Part shown: piece by piece, positions 34,223-43,086 of the stretch
Position numbering within the stretch: position 1 is the first letter of the stretch
How the letters are laid out: the number at the start of each line of letters is the position of its first letter
From: an uncultured Muribaculaceae bacterium
GTDB lineage: Bacteria; Bacteroidota; Bacteroidia; Bacteroidales; Muribaculaceae
NCBI GenBank assembly: GCA_934555895.1
Contig: CAKTFH010000016.1
Location: 1 to 51,883, forward strand
Direction of reading: 5' to 3'
Length of the DNA stretch: 51,883 bases
Notes under the pieces: model-generated
Told to the model about the DNA's origin: nothing
Databases searched by the model: none
Seen by the model: only the letters and a program-made list of their open reading frames with translations
Translations under genes and position numbers: made by a program

Positions 34223-36343
34223 TCAGTCGTTTTTAACCGGCACTTTAGCTGCCTCTGCTGTCTTGATGCCGTCACGTATGAGCAGGGCATCGATTGTGGC
34301 GTCCTTGCCGCGGAAGTCACGGTAAAGGTCGGCAGGATTGCGTGTGCCTCCGCGCTCGAGTATGCATGTGCGGAAGCGGTCGGCAGTGGCACGGTCGAAG
34401 ATGCCGTTCTCTTTGAATGCTGCGAATGCGTCGGCATCGAGCACTTCGGCCCATTTATATGAATAGTATCCTGCGGCATATCCTCCCGAGAAGATGTGGC
34501 TGAAAGTGGTGCCTGTCACCGAGCCGTCGACGGGAGGGAAGATCTCTACGCTTTTCATCGCTTCGCGCTCGAAGGCAATCGGGTCAGCCACCGGTTCGGT
34601 GATAGTGTGCCATGCCATGTCGAGCATGCCGAATCCGAGCTGACGCATGCATGCATAGCCTGCTCCGAACTGCGATGAGCGCACGATTTTGTCGATGAGG
34701 TTCTGGGGAAGTTTCTCACCGGTCTGATAGTGTTTCGCGAATGAATCGAGGAATTCCTTCTCTGTCAGATAATTCTCGTTGAACTGCGAGGGGAGTTCCA
34801 CAAAATCACGGTAAACCGATGTGCCCGAGAGGGATGCATAGTTGCAGCGTGTGAGCAATCCGTGAAGGGCGTGACCGAACTCGTGGAGGAATGTCTCAAC
34901 TTCATAGGGTGTAAGAAGCGAGGGGGTATCGGCTGTAGGCTTTGTGAAGTTCATCACTATGCTCACCTGCGGACGCTCGTCAACTCCGTCGGCATTCACG
35001 CTCTGGTCGCGGAATCCGGTCATCCAGGCTCCGGGTCGTTTGCTGTCACGCGGGAAGAAGTCGGTGTAGATTACACCTATGAAATTGCCTTTGTCGTCGG
35101 TCACATCGAAGGCTTTTACATCGGGATGATATACCTCGATGGAGTCGTTGCGGGTGAACTGCAGGCCGTAGAGTTTGGTCGCCAGCCCGAACACCCCGTT
35201 TATTACATTGTCGAGCTCGAAGTAAGGACGAAGCTGCTCTTCGTCGTAACTGTAGCGTGCGTTTTTGAGTTTGTTGGCCCAGAAGCTATAGTCCCAGGGA
35301 TTGATTTTGGTGGGTTCCCCCTCAGTTTCGGAGGCGAAATCCTCAATCTCCTTCATCTCCTTCTGAAGAGCCGGACGGTAGGCCTCGCGCAGTTGATTTA
35401 GGAGCTTGTATACATTCTCGGGATTCTCGGCCATGGTGCGCTGGAGCGAGTGCGTGGCGTAGTTCTTCGAACCGAGAAGTTTCGCCAGCTCCAGACGAAG
35501 TTCGGCAATGCGTTTCATATTGTCTACATTGGAGTATTCGCCCTTGGTGTTGCGGCCTGTGTACAGGCGGTAGAAACGCTCGCGCAGGTCAGGCCGTTCG
35601 GAATATTTCATGAAAGCCATGTAGGTGGGTTGGGCGAGGGTGAATAGAAACTCTCCCTTGCGGCCCTTGGCTTCGGCCATCTGTGCGGCCTCGTCTACGA
35701 GATTTTTAGGCAGCCCGGCAAGGTCGTCGGCAGTGAGCCATATCTCATATGTGGTCATCTCTTTCATCACATTCTGGCCGAATTTATTGGTAAGCGATGA
35801 GAGCTCCGAGCTCAGGCGCCGGTAGGTCTCGCGGTCGTCGCCCTCGAGATTTGCTCCCTGCAGGGCGAACGAGTCGTAGGTTTTCTGTAGGAGGGTCTGC
35901 TGCTCTGGCGTGAGAGTGAGTGATGCGCGGTTGTCGTACACGGATTTCACTCTTTTCCACAGGTCGGCGTTAAGAGTGATTGATGTAGAAAAATCGCTAA
36001 GCTTAGGGCTGATGCGAGTGGAGAGTTCCATCATCTCGTCATCAGCGTCGGCTGAAAGAAGCGGAAAGAACACATTGAGCACACGGTTGAGGTCGCGTCC
36101 GTTGCGCTCGAGTGCCACAATGGTATTCTCGAAAGTGGGAGCCTCGGGATTGGATGTAATGGCGTCAATTTCGGCGAGCGCGAGTTTGATGCCGCGGTCA
36201 ATTGCCGGCTCATAGTCGGCATTGGTTATTTTGTTGAAAGGAGCGGTGTTGTGCACCGTATTGAATTCGCTTTCAAATATGTTTTGGGCTTGTGTCATAA
36301 GTGCTGATGCAAGAGTTACACTTAACAGGATTTTTTTATTCAT
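34223..36343 (-). CDS. dcp: M3-family peptidyl-dipeptidase
   Basis: The 706-residue zinc peptidase has a signal peptide (MNKKILLSVTLASALMTQA) and so acts in the periplasm. The zinc site HEFGH is at 487-491, preceded by TPYEVETFL, and the downstream substrate-binding GYYSYKWAEVLDADAF segment is present. Dcp removes dipeptides from the C-terminus of oligopeptides; close oligopeptidase A enzymes are internal cutters, and the exact activity cannot be told. The gene is single, with the manC terminator facing its 3' end. Confidence 0.9.
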   Translation of the reverse strand: MNKKILLSVTLASALMTQAQNIFESEFNTVHNTAPFNKITNADYEPAIDRGIKLALAEIDAITSNPEAPTFENTIVALERNGRDLNRVLNVFFPLLSADADDEMMELSTRISPKLSDFSTSITLNADLWKRVKSVYDNRASLTLTPEQQTLLQKTYDSFALQGANLEGDDRETYRRLSSELSSLTNKFGQNVMKEMTTYEIWLTADDLAGLPKNLVDEAAQMAEAKGRKGEFLFTLAQPTYMAFMKYSERPDLRERFYRLYTGRNTKGEYSNVDNMKRIAELRLELAKLLGSKNYATHSLQRTMAENPENVYKLLNQLREAYRPALQKEMKEIEDFASETEGEPTKINPWDYSFWANKLKNARYSYDEEQLRPYFELDNVINGVFGLATKLYGLQFTRNDSIEVYHPDVKAFDVTDDKGNFIGVIYTDFFPRDSKRPGAWMTGFRDQSVNADGVDERPQVSIVMNFTKPTADTPSLLTPYEVETFLHEFGHALHGLLTRCNYASLSGTSVYRDFVELPSQFNENYLTEKEFLDSFAKHYQTGEKLPQNLIDKIVRSSQFGAGYACMRQLGFGMLDMAWHTITEPVADPIAFEREAMKSVEIFPPVDGSVTGTTFSHIFSGGYAAGYYSYKWAEVLDADAFAAFKENGIFDRATADRFRTCILERGGTRNPADLYRDFRGKDATIDALLIRDGIKTAEAAKVPVKND

Positions 36344-36409
36344 TGTAAAATTTGGCTGTGTTTTGCTTTTGATGATTTCTATATTTTAACGTGAAAAACG
36401 GTAGGTTTA

Positions 36410-36793
36410 TTACTTCATGAACACCAGGTAGACTGCACCCACGAGCAGCAGCATGGCCAGGTAGTGGTTCCAGCGCAGAGTGAAGGTGTCGAATGCCAGC
36501 ACACTGAACACGATGAAAACTATCAGGGTGATGACTTCCTGCATCACTTTCAGTTGCATGAGTGAGTAGGGACCTCCGTTGCCCTCGAACCCCATGCGGT
36601 TGGCGGGCACCTGAAAGCAGTATTCCGCCAATGCTATGCCCCATGATAAAAGTATCACCGCATAAAGTGGCCAGTTGGCCGAGATGCCTGTCGATTGCAG
36701 TTTCAGATGGCCGTACCAGGCGAAAGTCATAAAAACGTTAGAAACCACCAACAATACGACGGTAAGCACCGCCGGACTAAAAATTGCTGTCAT
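36410..36793 (-). CDS. DUF486 small membrane protein
   Basis: The 127-residue protein has four predicted membrane helices and family phrases FMTFAWYGHLK near residue 22-32, ANWPLYAVILLSWGIALAEY near 39-58, and the conserved PANRMG motif. DUF486 belongs to the drug/metabolite transporter superfamily and has no assigned substrate. Its ATG overlaps the stop of the C45-type hydrolase gene (ATGA), so the two are coupled. Confidence 0.82.
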   Translation of the reverse strand: MTAIFSPAVLTVVLLVVSNVFMTFAWYGHLKLQSTGISANWPLYAVILLSWGIALAEYCFQVPANRMGFEGNGGPYSLMQLKVMQEVITLIVFIVFSVLAFDTFTLRWNHYLAMLLLVGAVYLVFMK

Positions 36794-37899
36794 TTCCCGT
36801 AATGATTATTTTTATTAAGTTTTGGTTTATTGTTCATTTCGTGAAGGTGTCTACGGATAAATGCCGCGTCAATCTGCCATTTGCCGTCACTGTTTTTGCC
36901 GGGATATGCTTTGTCGCGAAGGCGGTTGGCCTCGTCGCAGAGCGGAGAGCGTCCCGTAGCCGGGTCAGGGAGTAAACCGTCGGGTATGCTGTCGAGAGTC
37001 ACGCACACGGCTTCTCCGAGCACCGGCCACCCTATGGTTATCCACATTGTGGTGGCTTTAGCCGGGTCTTCGCCATCTTTTGGGCCCTCTATTACAACTG
37101 AGGAGCATGAGCTTCTTCGCGGTATATATTCGCCCAGGTCGGCAAGAAATCTTATGTATGTTCCGCTGAGGTCATCTTTGCCGTGGCCGTCATGGTAAAA
37201 ACTACGTGAAAGGGTGTCGGTGAATGTGGTGTGCGATGGCTTCCGGCTGCTTCTTCCCATCTTGGTAATAAGGTGCATGGCATTGTCGTGGCGCACCTGG
37301 CCGAGTCGTTTTTCAGAGCCTCCGCTATAGGAGTAGTTTGAGCGTACCGCCCATCCGTCCGGCTCATATTCAAGCGGGAATACCTTGAAATCGTGATCGC
37401 TGGCTTCGACATATGCCCCGGCTCCGGTTGCGTCTGTAACTCCGAAATTGGCCTGGATGCCGGCGCTGCGGCCGTTCGCCATCTCGTCGCGAAGCACTTT
37501 GGTGAAATCCTCCACCGAGCGGCAGAGGGATAATGCCCTGCTCATTATAATTCCCTCGCGGTCGCGTACCGAGGCAGTGTCGGGAGCAAGATTATACGAA
37601 GCGGTATTCATCACGGCAAAGCCGGCTTCGTTGAAGCCTGTCCATGCTTCGGCGCGTGCGGTGTCACCTGCGTTGAAGAGCGCCACATAGGCCAGAGTGC
37701 TGTCGGTGCGTTCCACCCGGTCGACGAAATTGTGCCGGTGACCTGAGTCGCGGTGTTTCCACAGCAGTGTGCGGCCATCGGCGCTTTTCTGCCTGCTCAC
37801 AATGGCTGATGTGCATGCTTCCGCTACAGGTATTGAGGCAATCATAGCCGTTGCAGACAGAATGATGTGTGATATGATATGTGCTTTTTTCGTAGTCAT
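36790..37899 (-). CDS. Exported N-terminal-Cys hydrolase (C45/choloylglycine type)
   Basis: The ATG at 37899 is chosen because a promoter lies at 37912-37919, ahead of which a longer frame would begin. The 369-residue product has a signal peptide ending ASIPVAEA, cleaved directly before Cys29. The CTSAIVSRQKSADGRTLLWK segment matches the Ntn-hydrolase family in which a mature N-terminal Cys is the nucleophile, followed by the Arg/Asp region RDSGHR. Relatives include bile-salt hydrolase, penicillin V acylase and the C45 acyltransferases. Substrate is unknown; an amide such as a conjugated bile acid or N-acyl amino acid is likely. Confidence 0.75.
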   Translation of the reverse strand: MTTKKAHIISHIILSATAMIASIPVAEACTSAIVSRQKSADGRTLLWKHRDSGHRHNFVDRVERTDSTLAYVALFNAGDTARAEAWTGFNEAGFAVMNTASYNLAPDTASVRDREGIIMSRALSLCRSVEDFTKVLRDEMANGRSAGIQANFGVTDATGAGAYVEASDHDFKVFPLEYEPDGWAVRSNYSYSGGSEKRLGQVRHDNAMHLITKMGRSSRKPSHTTFTDTLSRSFYHDGHGKDDLSGTYIRFLADLGEYIPRRSSCSSVVIEGPKDGEDPAKATTMWITIGWPVLGEAVCVTLDSIPDGLLPDPATGRSPLCDEANRLRDKAYPGKNSDGKWQIDAAFIRRHLHEMNNKPKLNKNNHYGK

Positions 37900-37911
37900 G
37901 ATTTCAGTTTG

Positions 37912-37919
37912 CAAAGTTA
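37912..37919 (-). promoter_or_regulatory. -7 element for the Ntn-hydrolase/DUF486 pair
   Basis: Minus-strand TAACTTTG fits TAnnTTTG. The expected start point is only about 8 bases before the ATG at 37899, making a very short leader. Confidence 0.55.
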
Positions 37920-38022
37920 ACGTTTTTCGTTGATTCATTTGTCGTAAGCGGGGCTCATAGTCGCCGGTATTTGTTTTTTTCGATGCTAATGTGTAATTTT
38001 ACGATGCATTTCAACTTTGTTT

Positions 38023-38424
38023 ATGGAATCGGATACCAACTATATGTTTGAGCTTCGGCTGAAAGTGCGCGATTACGAGGTGGATTCGCAGGGCATTGTG
38101 AACAATGCCAATTATCTTCATTATCTCGAGCACACGCGCCATGAATTTTGCGAAAGCCGCGGTTTCACATTCCGTGACATGCAGAAACAGGGCATCGACC
38201 CGGTAGTGAGCCGCATAGAGATTGACTATCTGTCGCCTCTGCGGCTTGGCGAAACAATGACAAGCCGATTATGGATTGAGCGCCGGGGTGCACGTTTCAT
38301 TTTCCATCAGGATATTTTCACGCCGTCAGGCAACAAGGCTGTTTCCGCCGAGGTGACTGTCGTGAGCCTTGAGAATGGTCGTATTTCGCGAGGAGAGACA
38401 ATAGCATCGGCCTTCGGACTGTGA
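38023..38424 (+). CDS. Hotdog-fold acyl-CoA thioesterase (YbgC/FadM type)
   Basis: The 133-residue protein has the 4HBT signature: VRDYEVDSQGIVNNANYLHYLEH-type first region with catalytic Asp of DSQG, then RIEIDYLSPLRLGE and the final IFTPSGNKAVSAEVTVV strands. It would hydrolyse acyl-CoA thioesters in the cytoplasm. The start is placed at ATG 38023; a TTG two codons before or ATG 38044 are possible. A near-match to the -7 motif (TAATTTTA) lies at 37994-38001. It is followed 30 bases later by dprA. Confidence 0.85.
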   Translation: MESDTNYMFELRLKVRDYEVDSQGIVNNANYLHYLEHTRHEFCESRGFTFRDMQKQGIDPVVSRIEIDYLSPLRLGETMTSRLWIERRGARFIFHQDIFTPSGNKAVSAEVTVVSLENGRISRGETIASAFGL

Positions 38425-38454
38425 CCGTTGCCAAATTATTTAACCCAGAAGCAT

Positions 38455-39558
38455 ATGAGTGACCTCCTCTACAGACTCGCTTTTTCGCAGCTCAAAGGCA
38501 TGCATCCCCATGTGGCCTCTGAGGTGCTTGAGCGTGTTGGCTCTGAACGTGCGTTTTTCGAATTACCCGACTCAGAACTTAAGCGGATAATGGGTTCGCG
38601 TCTGAAAATCTTCGAGAGCGGATATCGTTCCGAGATACTTGAGGCTGCGAAGGAAGAGGAGGATTTCTGCACTTCCAATCATATTCGGTGTCTGTATTTC
38701 ACAGACAGTGAGTATCCGCAAAGGCTTCTTGAGTGTGAAGACGCTCCCTCGATGCTTTTCATGCTCGGAAATGCCAACCTCAACGCCAGATATGTGGTGA
38801 GCGTGGTTGGCACGCGCAGTGCAACTGTCTATGGTGTGAATTTTATCAATCACCTTATAGAGGATTTAGGGAAAAAACTCGATGATGTGCTTGTGATAAG
38901 CGGTCTCGCGATGGGTTGCGACATAACATCGCATCGCAAGGCTCTCGACGAGGGCATTCCGACAGTCGGTGTGGTGGCGCATGGACTGGATACACTGTAT
39001 CCGGCGGAGCATCGGCGGTATGCCGCGCGTATGGTAAGGGAGGGCGGTGGCATCGTCACCGATTATCCTCACGGCACACGGCCGCACAGAGGTAATTTCC
39101 TCGCTCGGAATCGCATTGTTGCCGGTTTGTCCGATGCTGTTGTCGTGGCCGAGAGCGGTGCTCCGAAAGGTGGCGCTCTTCACACGGCACGGCTTGCGCA
39201 GCTTTACAATCGTGATGTGTTCGCTCTGCCGGGACGCACTTCCGATACCTACAGCGCGGGATGCAATCTATTGATAAAAAGCGATGTGGCACATCTCGCT
39301 GAGAGCGCTGACGACATTATCGCGACTATGGGCTGGACACCGAAGCCGTCGACCGGCACGCAGGAAGAACTCTTCCCCGTCGTTACTCCGGAGCAGCAGA
39401 GAGTGCTCGAAGTGCTCCGCCGAAAGGGTGAGGGACAGATAAACTGTCTTACGGCAGAACTCGATATTCCTGTGGGGCAACTCATGGCTCTGCTCACCGA
39501 GATGGAATTCAGCGGGCTTGTTATGGCTCTTCCCGGCGCAAGATACCGCCTTGCATAG
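38455..39558 (+). CDS. dprA: DNA-processing protein DprA
   Basis: The 367-residue protein binds incoming single-stranded DNA and loads RecA during natural transformation. The Rossmann-like core is evident: VVGTRSATVYGVNF, VISGLAMGCDITSHRKAL, GVVAHGLDTLYPAEHRR, GTRPHRGNFLARNRIVAGLSD split over about 210-235, and VFALPGRTSDTYSAGCN. An N-terminal helical domain and a C-terminal winged-helix (EVLRRKGEGQINCL) complete the full-length form. The ATG at 38455 is preferred over a TTG nine codons earlier. Confidence 0.95.
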   Translation: MSDLLYRLAFSQLKGMHPHVASEVLERVGSERAFFELPDSELKRIMGSRLKIFESGYRSEILEAAKEEEDFCTSNHIRCLYFTDSEYPQRLLECEDAPSMLFMLGNANLNARYVVSVVGTRSATVYGVNFINHLIEDLGKKLDDVLVISGLAMGCDITSHRKALDEGIPTVGVVAHGLDTLYPAEHRRYAARMVREGGGIVTDYPHGTRPHRGNFLARNRIVAGLSDAVVVAESGAPKGGALHTARLAQLYNRDVFALPGRTSDTYSAGCNLLIKSDVAHLAESADDIIATMGWTPKPSTGTQEELFPVVTPEQQRVLEVLRRKGEGQINCLTAELDIPVGQLMALLTEMEFSGLVMALPGARYRLA

Positions 39559-39626
39559 GGAACAAACGCCCGACGGAAAGCGTTTTTGATTTAAAATAGT
39601 GGTTGTTACCTTAAAACAGTATACCT

Positions 39627-40502
39627 ATGGATAAGAAAGTAATAGCTCCATCAGAATTGATTATAAACCCCGACGGCTCGGTGTTTCATCTACATCTGCT
39701 TCCTGAGCAGCTCACCGACCGCATTATTCTCGTGGGTGACCCAGCGAGAGTGAATATAGTGGCTGAACATTTCCATACCCGCACCTTTGAGGTGCAGAGT
39801 CGCGAATTCCATACTATCGGAGGTACTTACAAAGGTAAACCAATAATGTGTCTGAGTCATGGCATAGGTCCAGACAATATAGATATCGTCATCAACGAGC
39901 TGGATGCCCTTGCCAATATCGATTTTGCGACGCGTGAGGTGCACGACACTCATCGTACCCTGTCGATGGTGCGCATCGGTACATCGGGCGCTCTCCAGCC
40001 TGAACTGATACTCGGCACTCCAGTGATTGCCGAAAAAGCCATCGGCTTTGATGGAGTGCTCAATTATTATGCAGGACGAAATTCCGTTGCTGACCTGCCT
40101 TTCGAGAATGCCCTTTGCGAGCATACCGACTGGAATCCTCTCTGGGCCAAACCTTATGTGGTGGATGCCGACGCGGAATTGGTGGCACGTATCGGAGGCG
40201 ATGATATGGTTCGCGGCAACACTATCTCTGCTGTAGGATTTTATGGACCTCAGGGTCGTGAGTTGCGTCTGCCGCTTGCCAATCCTCTGCTCAACAGCCG
40301 CATCGAGTCGTTCCGCTTCAATGACCGTAAGATTACTAACTATGAAATGGAAAGCGCTCCGCTGCAGGGCCTCAGCCGCCTGATGGGCCATCGCGCAATG
40401 ACCGTTTGCTCAATCATAGCAAACAGAATGCGCCACGATGCCACTCCCAACTACAAGACCGCTATCAGCGACCTCATAGCTACGGTGCTCGAGCGCATTT
40501 GA
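39627..40502 (+). CDS. Nucleoside phosphorylase (uridine-phosphorylase-like)
   Basis: The 291-residue enzyme belongs to the PNP/UDP phosphorylase family: ILVGDPARVNIVAEHF (phosphate-binding GDPxR), CLSHGIGPDNIDIVINEL, RIGTSGALQPEL and the ribose-binding EMES at 256-259 followed by a late-domain CSIIANR. It cleaves nucleosides with phosphate to base plus ribose 1-phosphate; uridine is the most likely substrate but purine nucleosides cannot be ruled out. Single gene. Confidence 0.88.
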   Translation: MDKKVIAPSELIINPDGSVFHLHLLPEQLTDRIILVGDPARVNIVAEHFHTRTFEVQSREFHTIGGTYKGKPIMCLSHGIGPDNIDIVINELDALANIDFATREVHDTHRTLSMVRIGTSGALQPELILGTPVIAEKAIGFDGVLNYYAGRNSVADLPFENALCEHTDWNPLWAKPYVVDADAELVARIGGDDMVRGNTISAVGFYGPQGRELRLPLANPLLNSRIESFRFNDRKITNYEMESAPLQGLSRLMGHRAMTVCSIIANRMRHDATPNYKTAISDLIATVLERI

Positions 40503-40556
40503 TTGCTTGAAAATAAAAGTTTTGTTTTATGCGAGGCTGGGAAAATCAATTTTTTC

Positions 40557-41078
40557 TCAGCCTCTGTCGAAAAACGGATTCTTTGAGGAGCTGCTCAGCG
40601 GCATGCAGAAATACTGTTTGCAACCGGGAAGCAGGTTTAGCCTTTCGGCAGCCATACCTGCCGAGAACATTACACGGCAGTCAATACGGTGGTCGGCGGC
40701 AATGGCTGCGGCCGAACCTATGGCTATGCCGAGGTCGGTGGTGTTCATGGCGCAGGGCACTGCGGCAGGCTTTGATGCGCAGGTCTCAAATCCGCAATGT
40801 GCGCAGTTGAGACCCATAGGCTGACTGCGTGTGGCTATCACGAATACGGCATCGGCCTGCAGTATGTTTTTCGAGTCGCGGGCATATACCGGACGCCCTG
40901 TGAGTTCGTGCAGGCTTGCCATCTCCTGCGACAGTCGGATTATGTCGTCGCCGTCGAGCAGACAGCATTCCATAATGTCAACACCTTTGGCTTTGGGAGC
41001 TGTGCGTGCCGCTGTGAGCATGGCCAGGCCCGCTTCTTTCACCCGCAAGGCGCGGCTTTCACGTTCGTTGGTGACCAT
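40557..41078 (-). CDS. DUF2148 ferredoxin-like domain protein
   Basis: The 173-residue protein has the DUF2148 pattern: AMLTAARTAPKAKGVDIM near residue 19-36 and the Cys-rich LNCAHCGFETCASKP segment near 109-123, followed by CAMNTTDLGIAIGSAA. The Cys arrangement suggests an Fe-S centre. Function is unknown. It starts 6 bases after queA and is the last gene of the ftsX operon. Confidence 0.85.
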   Translation of the reverse strand: MVTNERESRALRVKEAGLAMLTAARTAPKAKGVDIMECCLLDGDDIIRLSQEMASLHELTGRPVYARDSKNILQADAVFVIATRSQPMGLNCAHCGFETCASKPAAVPCAMNTTDLGIAIGSAAAIAADHRIDCRVMFSAGMAAERLNLLPGCKQYFCMPLSSSSKNPFFDRG

Positions 41079-41084
41079 GTGCTA

Positions 41085-42137
41085 TCAGTCGATAATTAGC
41101 ATGGCGTCGCCGTAGGCGCCGAATTTGTAACCGTTGGCCATAGCCTCGTCGTAGGCGCTCATAATGAGCTGATAACCGCCGAATGCGGTAGCCATCATCA
41201 GCATTGTGGAGTAAGGAAGGTGGAATCCTGTTACAAGAGCTGTGGCTACGGTGAAATCATAGGGCGGGAAAATGAATTTGTTTGTCCAGCCGGTATATGT
41301 TTTCATATGTCCCCCCATGCTCACGGCGCTCTCGATGCCTCGCATTGTGGATGTGCCCACTGCGCAAACCTGTTTGCCGTTGTCTTTGGCACGGTTCACA
41401 AGGTCAACAAGTGTCTGGTCTACGCTCATGTCTTCCGAGTCCATACGGTGCTTGGTGAGGTCTTCCACATCAATGTCGCGGAAGGCGCCGAGACCGCTGT
41501 GCACAGTGAGGAATCCTTGCTCCACACCGCGAATCTCGAGGCGCTTCATCACTTCGCGCGAGAAATGCAGGCCTGCGGCTGGAGCCACCACGGCGCCTTC
41601 ATGGCGGGCAAAGATGGTCTGATACATCTCGGCATCGGCCTCGTTGGGCTCGCGCTTGATGTATTCGGGCAGGGGAGTGGAACCGAGTTTGAATAGGTTC
41701 TCCTTGAACTCCTCGTGACTGCCGTCGTAAAGGAATCGGAGCGTGCGGCCGCGCGAGGTGGTGTTGTCGATTACCTCGGCCACCATGCTCTCGTCATCTC
41801 CGAAATAAAGCTTGTTGCCGATGCGGATTTTGCGTGCCGGTTCCACAAGCACATCCCAAAGCTTATGCTCTTCATTGAGCTCGCGGAGCAGGAACACTTC
41901 GATCTTGGCGCCGGTTTTCTCCTTGTTGCCGAAGAGGCGTGCAGGGAACACCTGTGTGTCGTTGAACACCATCACATCACCCTCGTCGAAGTAGTTGATG
42001 ATATCCTTGAACACTTTATGCTCTATTTCACCGGTTTTGCGGTGCACTACCATGAGTTTGCATTCGTCGCGGTTTTCCGGTGTGTCCTGTGCTATGAGTT
42101 CTTCGGGCAACTTGAATTTGAATTGCGATAGCTTCAT
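41085..42137 (-). CDS. queA: S-adenosylmethionine:tRNA ribosyltransferase-isomerase
   Basis: The 350-residue enzyme builds the cyclopentane ring of epoxyqueuosine on tRNA position 34. Motifs are intact: [16 protein letters not shown] near 55-70, [22 protein letters not shown] and the C-terminal [15 protein letters not shown]. The length is as expected. It is placed between truB and DUF2148 in the operon, so two tRNA-modification genes are neighbours. Confidence 0.95.
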   Translation of the reverse strand: MKLSQFKFKLPEELIAQDTPENRDECKLMVVHRKTGEIEHKVFKDIINYFDEGDVMVFNDTQVFPARLFGNKEKTGAKIEVFLLRELNEEHKLWDVLVEPARKIRIGNKLYFGDDESMVAEVIDNTTSRGRTLRFLYDGSHEEFKENLFKLGSTPLPEYIKREPNEADAEMYQTIFARHEGAVVAPAAGLHFSREVMKRLEIRGVEQGFLTVHSGLGAFRDIDVEDLTKHRMDSEDMSVDQTLVDLVNRAKDNGKQVCAVGTSTMRGIESAVSMGGHMKTYTGWTNKFIFPPYDFTVATALVTGFHLPYSTMLMMATAFGGYQLIMSAYDEAMANGYKFGAYGDAMLIID

Positions 42138-42167
42138 TTCGTAGATGTATTGATAGTTGTGTCTTGA

Positions 42168-43040
42168 TTATTCGTGTGAAGGTACGTTTGCTTCTTCTTT
42201 AACGCATTTATGTTCTGCACATTGGCGTTCTGTCCAAGGCAGTATGTCGGCACGTTCACTATGGGTGGAGGTCGGTACCGAATCCAGTTGAGGGATTTCC
42301 ACCGTCTTTCCTTCATCGCCGGTCACTGCCATGGGTGCGGTAGCCAGCCTGGCGGCCAATGCATGGATGTCGGTGGCTTTTTCTAAATTGGCTTCTCCAA
42401 CTGCTTCACGCCTGAGAGCGGTGAGATGCGCTCCGCTGTTGAGCGCCACTCCTATGTCGCGGGCGAGAGCGCGGATGTAGGTGCCTTTTGAGCATCGGAC
42501 TCTGATTTTTATTTCTTCAGGTGAGAAATTCAGCAGGTCGAGGCTGTCGATTACAAGGGTCTTGGCTTTGAGTTCAGGCTCCTCGCCACGACGGGCCATT
42601 TTATATGCTCGGTGTCCGTCGACTTTCACAGCCGAGTAAACCGGTGGCACCTGCTGGATGCTGCCTCTGAAACGGTCTAAAACCTCTTCTACAAGCTCGC
42701 GGGTGATATGAGCCGTCGGGAAAGTTGCGTCAGGCGGTGTCTCGAGGTCGAAACTTGGAGTGGTGGCTCCGAGCCTGATAGTGGCGGTATAGGTCTTTAC
42801 GCCGGCTTGCAATTCATCAATCCGTTTGGTCGCTTTTCCGGTGCAGATTATCATCACTCCGGTAGCGAGGGGGTCGAGAGTGCCGGCATGTCCTACTTTC
42901 AGTTTGGTGATTCCTGCTTTGCGGAGCCGCGACGAGATGACGCCGCGAATCTTCTTCACCACGTGGAACGACGACCACCCGTAGGGTTTGTCTATCACCA
43001 GTATTTCGCCGTCGACAGGCCTCAGTATTTGGTCAGGCAT
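42168..43040 (-). CDS. truB: tRNA pseudouridine-55 synthase
   Basis: The 290-residue enzyme makes pseudouridine 55 in the T-loop of tRNAs. It has KPYGWSSFHVVKK, the catalytic Asp56 in VGHAGTLDPLATG, VPPVYSAVKVDGHRAYKMAR and CSKGTYIRALARDIG. Compared with usual Bacteroidota TruB (about 230-250 residues) it has an extra C-terminal tail of roughly 45 residues, polar and with two Cys and several His; the tail has no recognised domain. Confidence 0.95.
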   Translation of the reverse strand: MPDQILRPVDGEILVIDKPYGWSSFHVVKKIRGVISSRLRKAGITKLKVGHAGTLDPLATGVMIICTGKATKRIDELQAGVKTYTATIRLGATTPSFDLETPPDATFPTAHITRELVEEVLDRFRGSIQQVPPVYSAVKVDGHRAYKMARRGEEPELKAKTLVIDSLDLLNFSPEEIKIRVRCSKGTYIRALARDIGVALNSGAHLTALRREAVGEANLEKATDIHALAARLATAPMAVTGDEGKTVEIPQLDSVPTSTHSERADILPWTERQCAEHKCVKEEANVPSHE

Positions 43041-43086
43041 GCTTGTCTATCACCAGTTATTAGCTTCTATTCTGATTCTGTGTGTA

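Noticed and set aside
36790..37899. Calling the Cys-containing signal a lipobox and the protein a lipoprotein
   Set aside because: The residues before Cys29 are V-A-E-A, a poor lipobox, and the Cys is the expected catalytic nucleophile of the family.
39690..40391. 233-codon minus-strand frame opposite the nucleoside phosphorylase
   Set aside because: No recognisable motif, and it lies wholly within a conserved enzyme gene.
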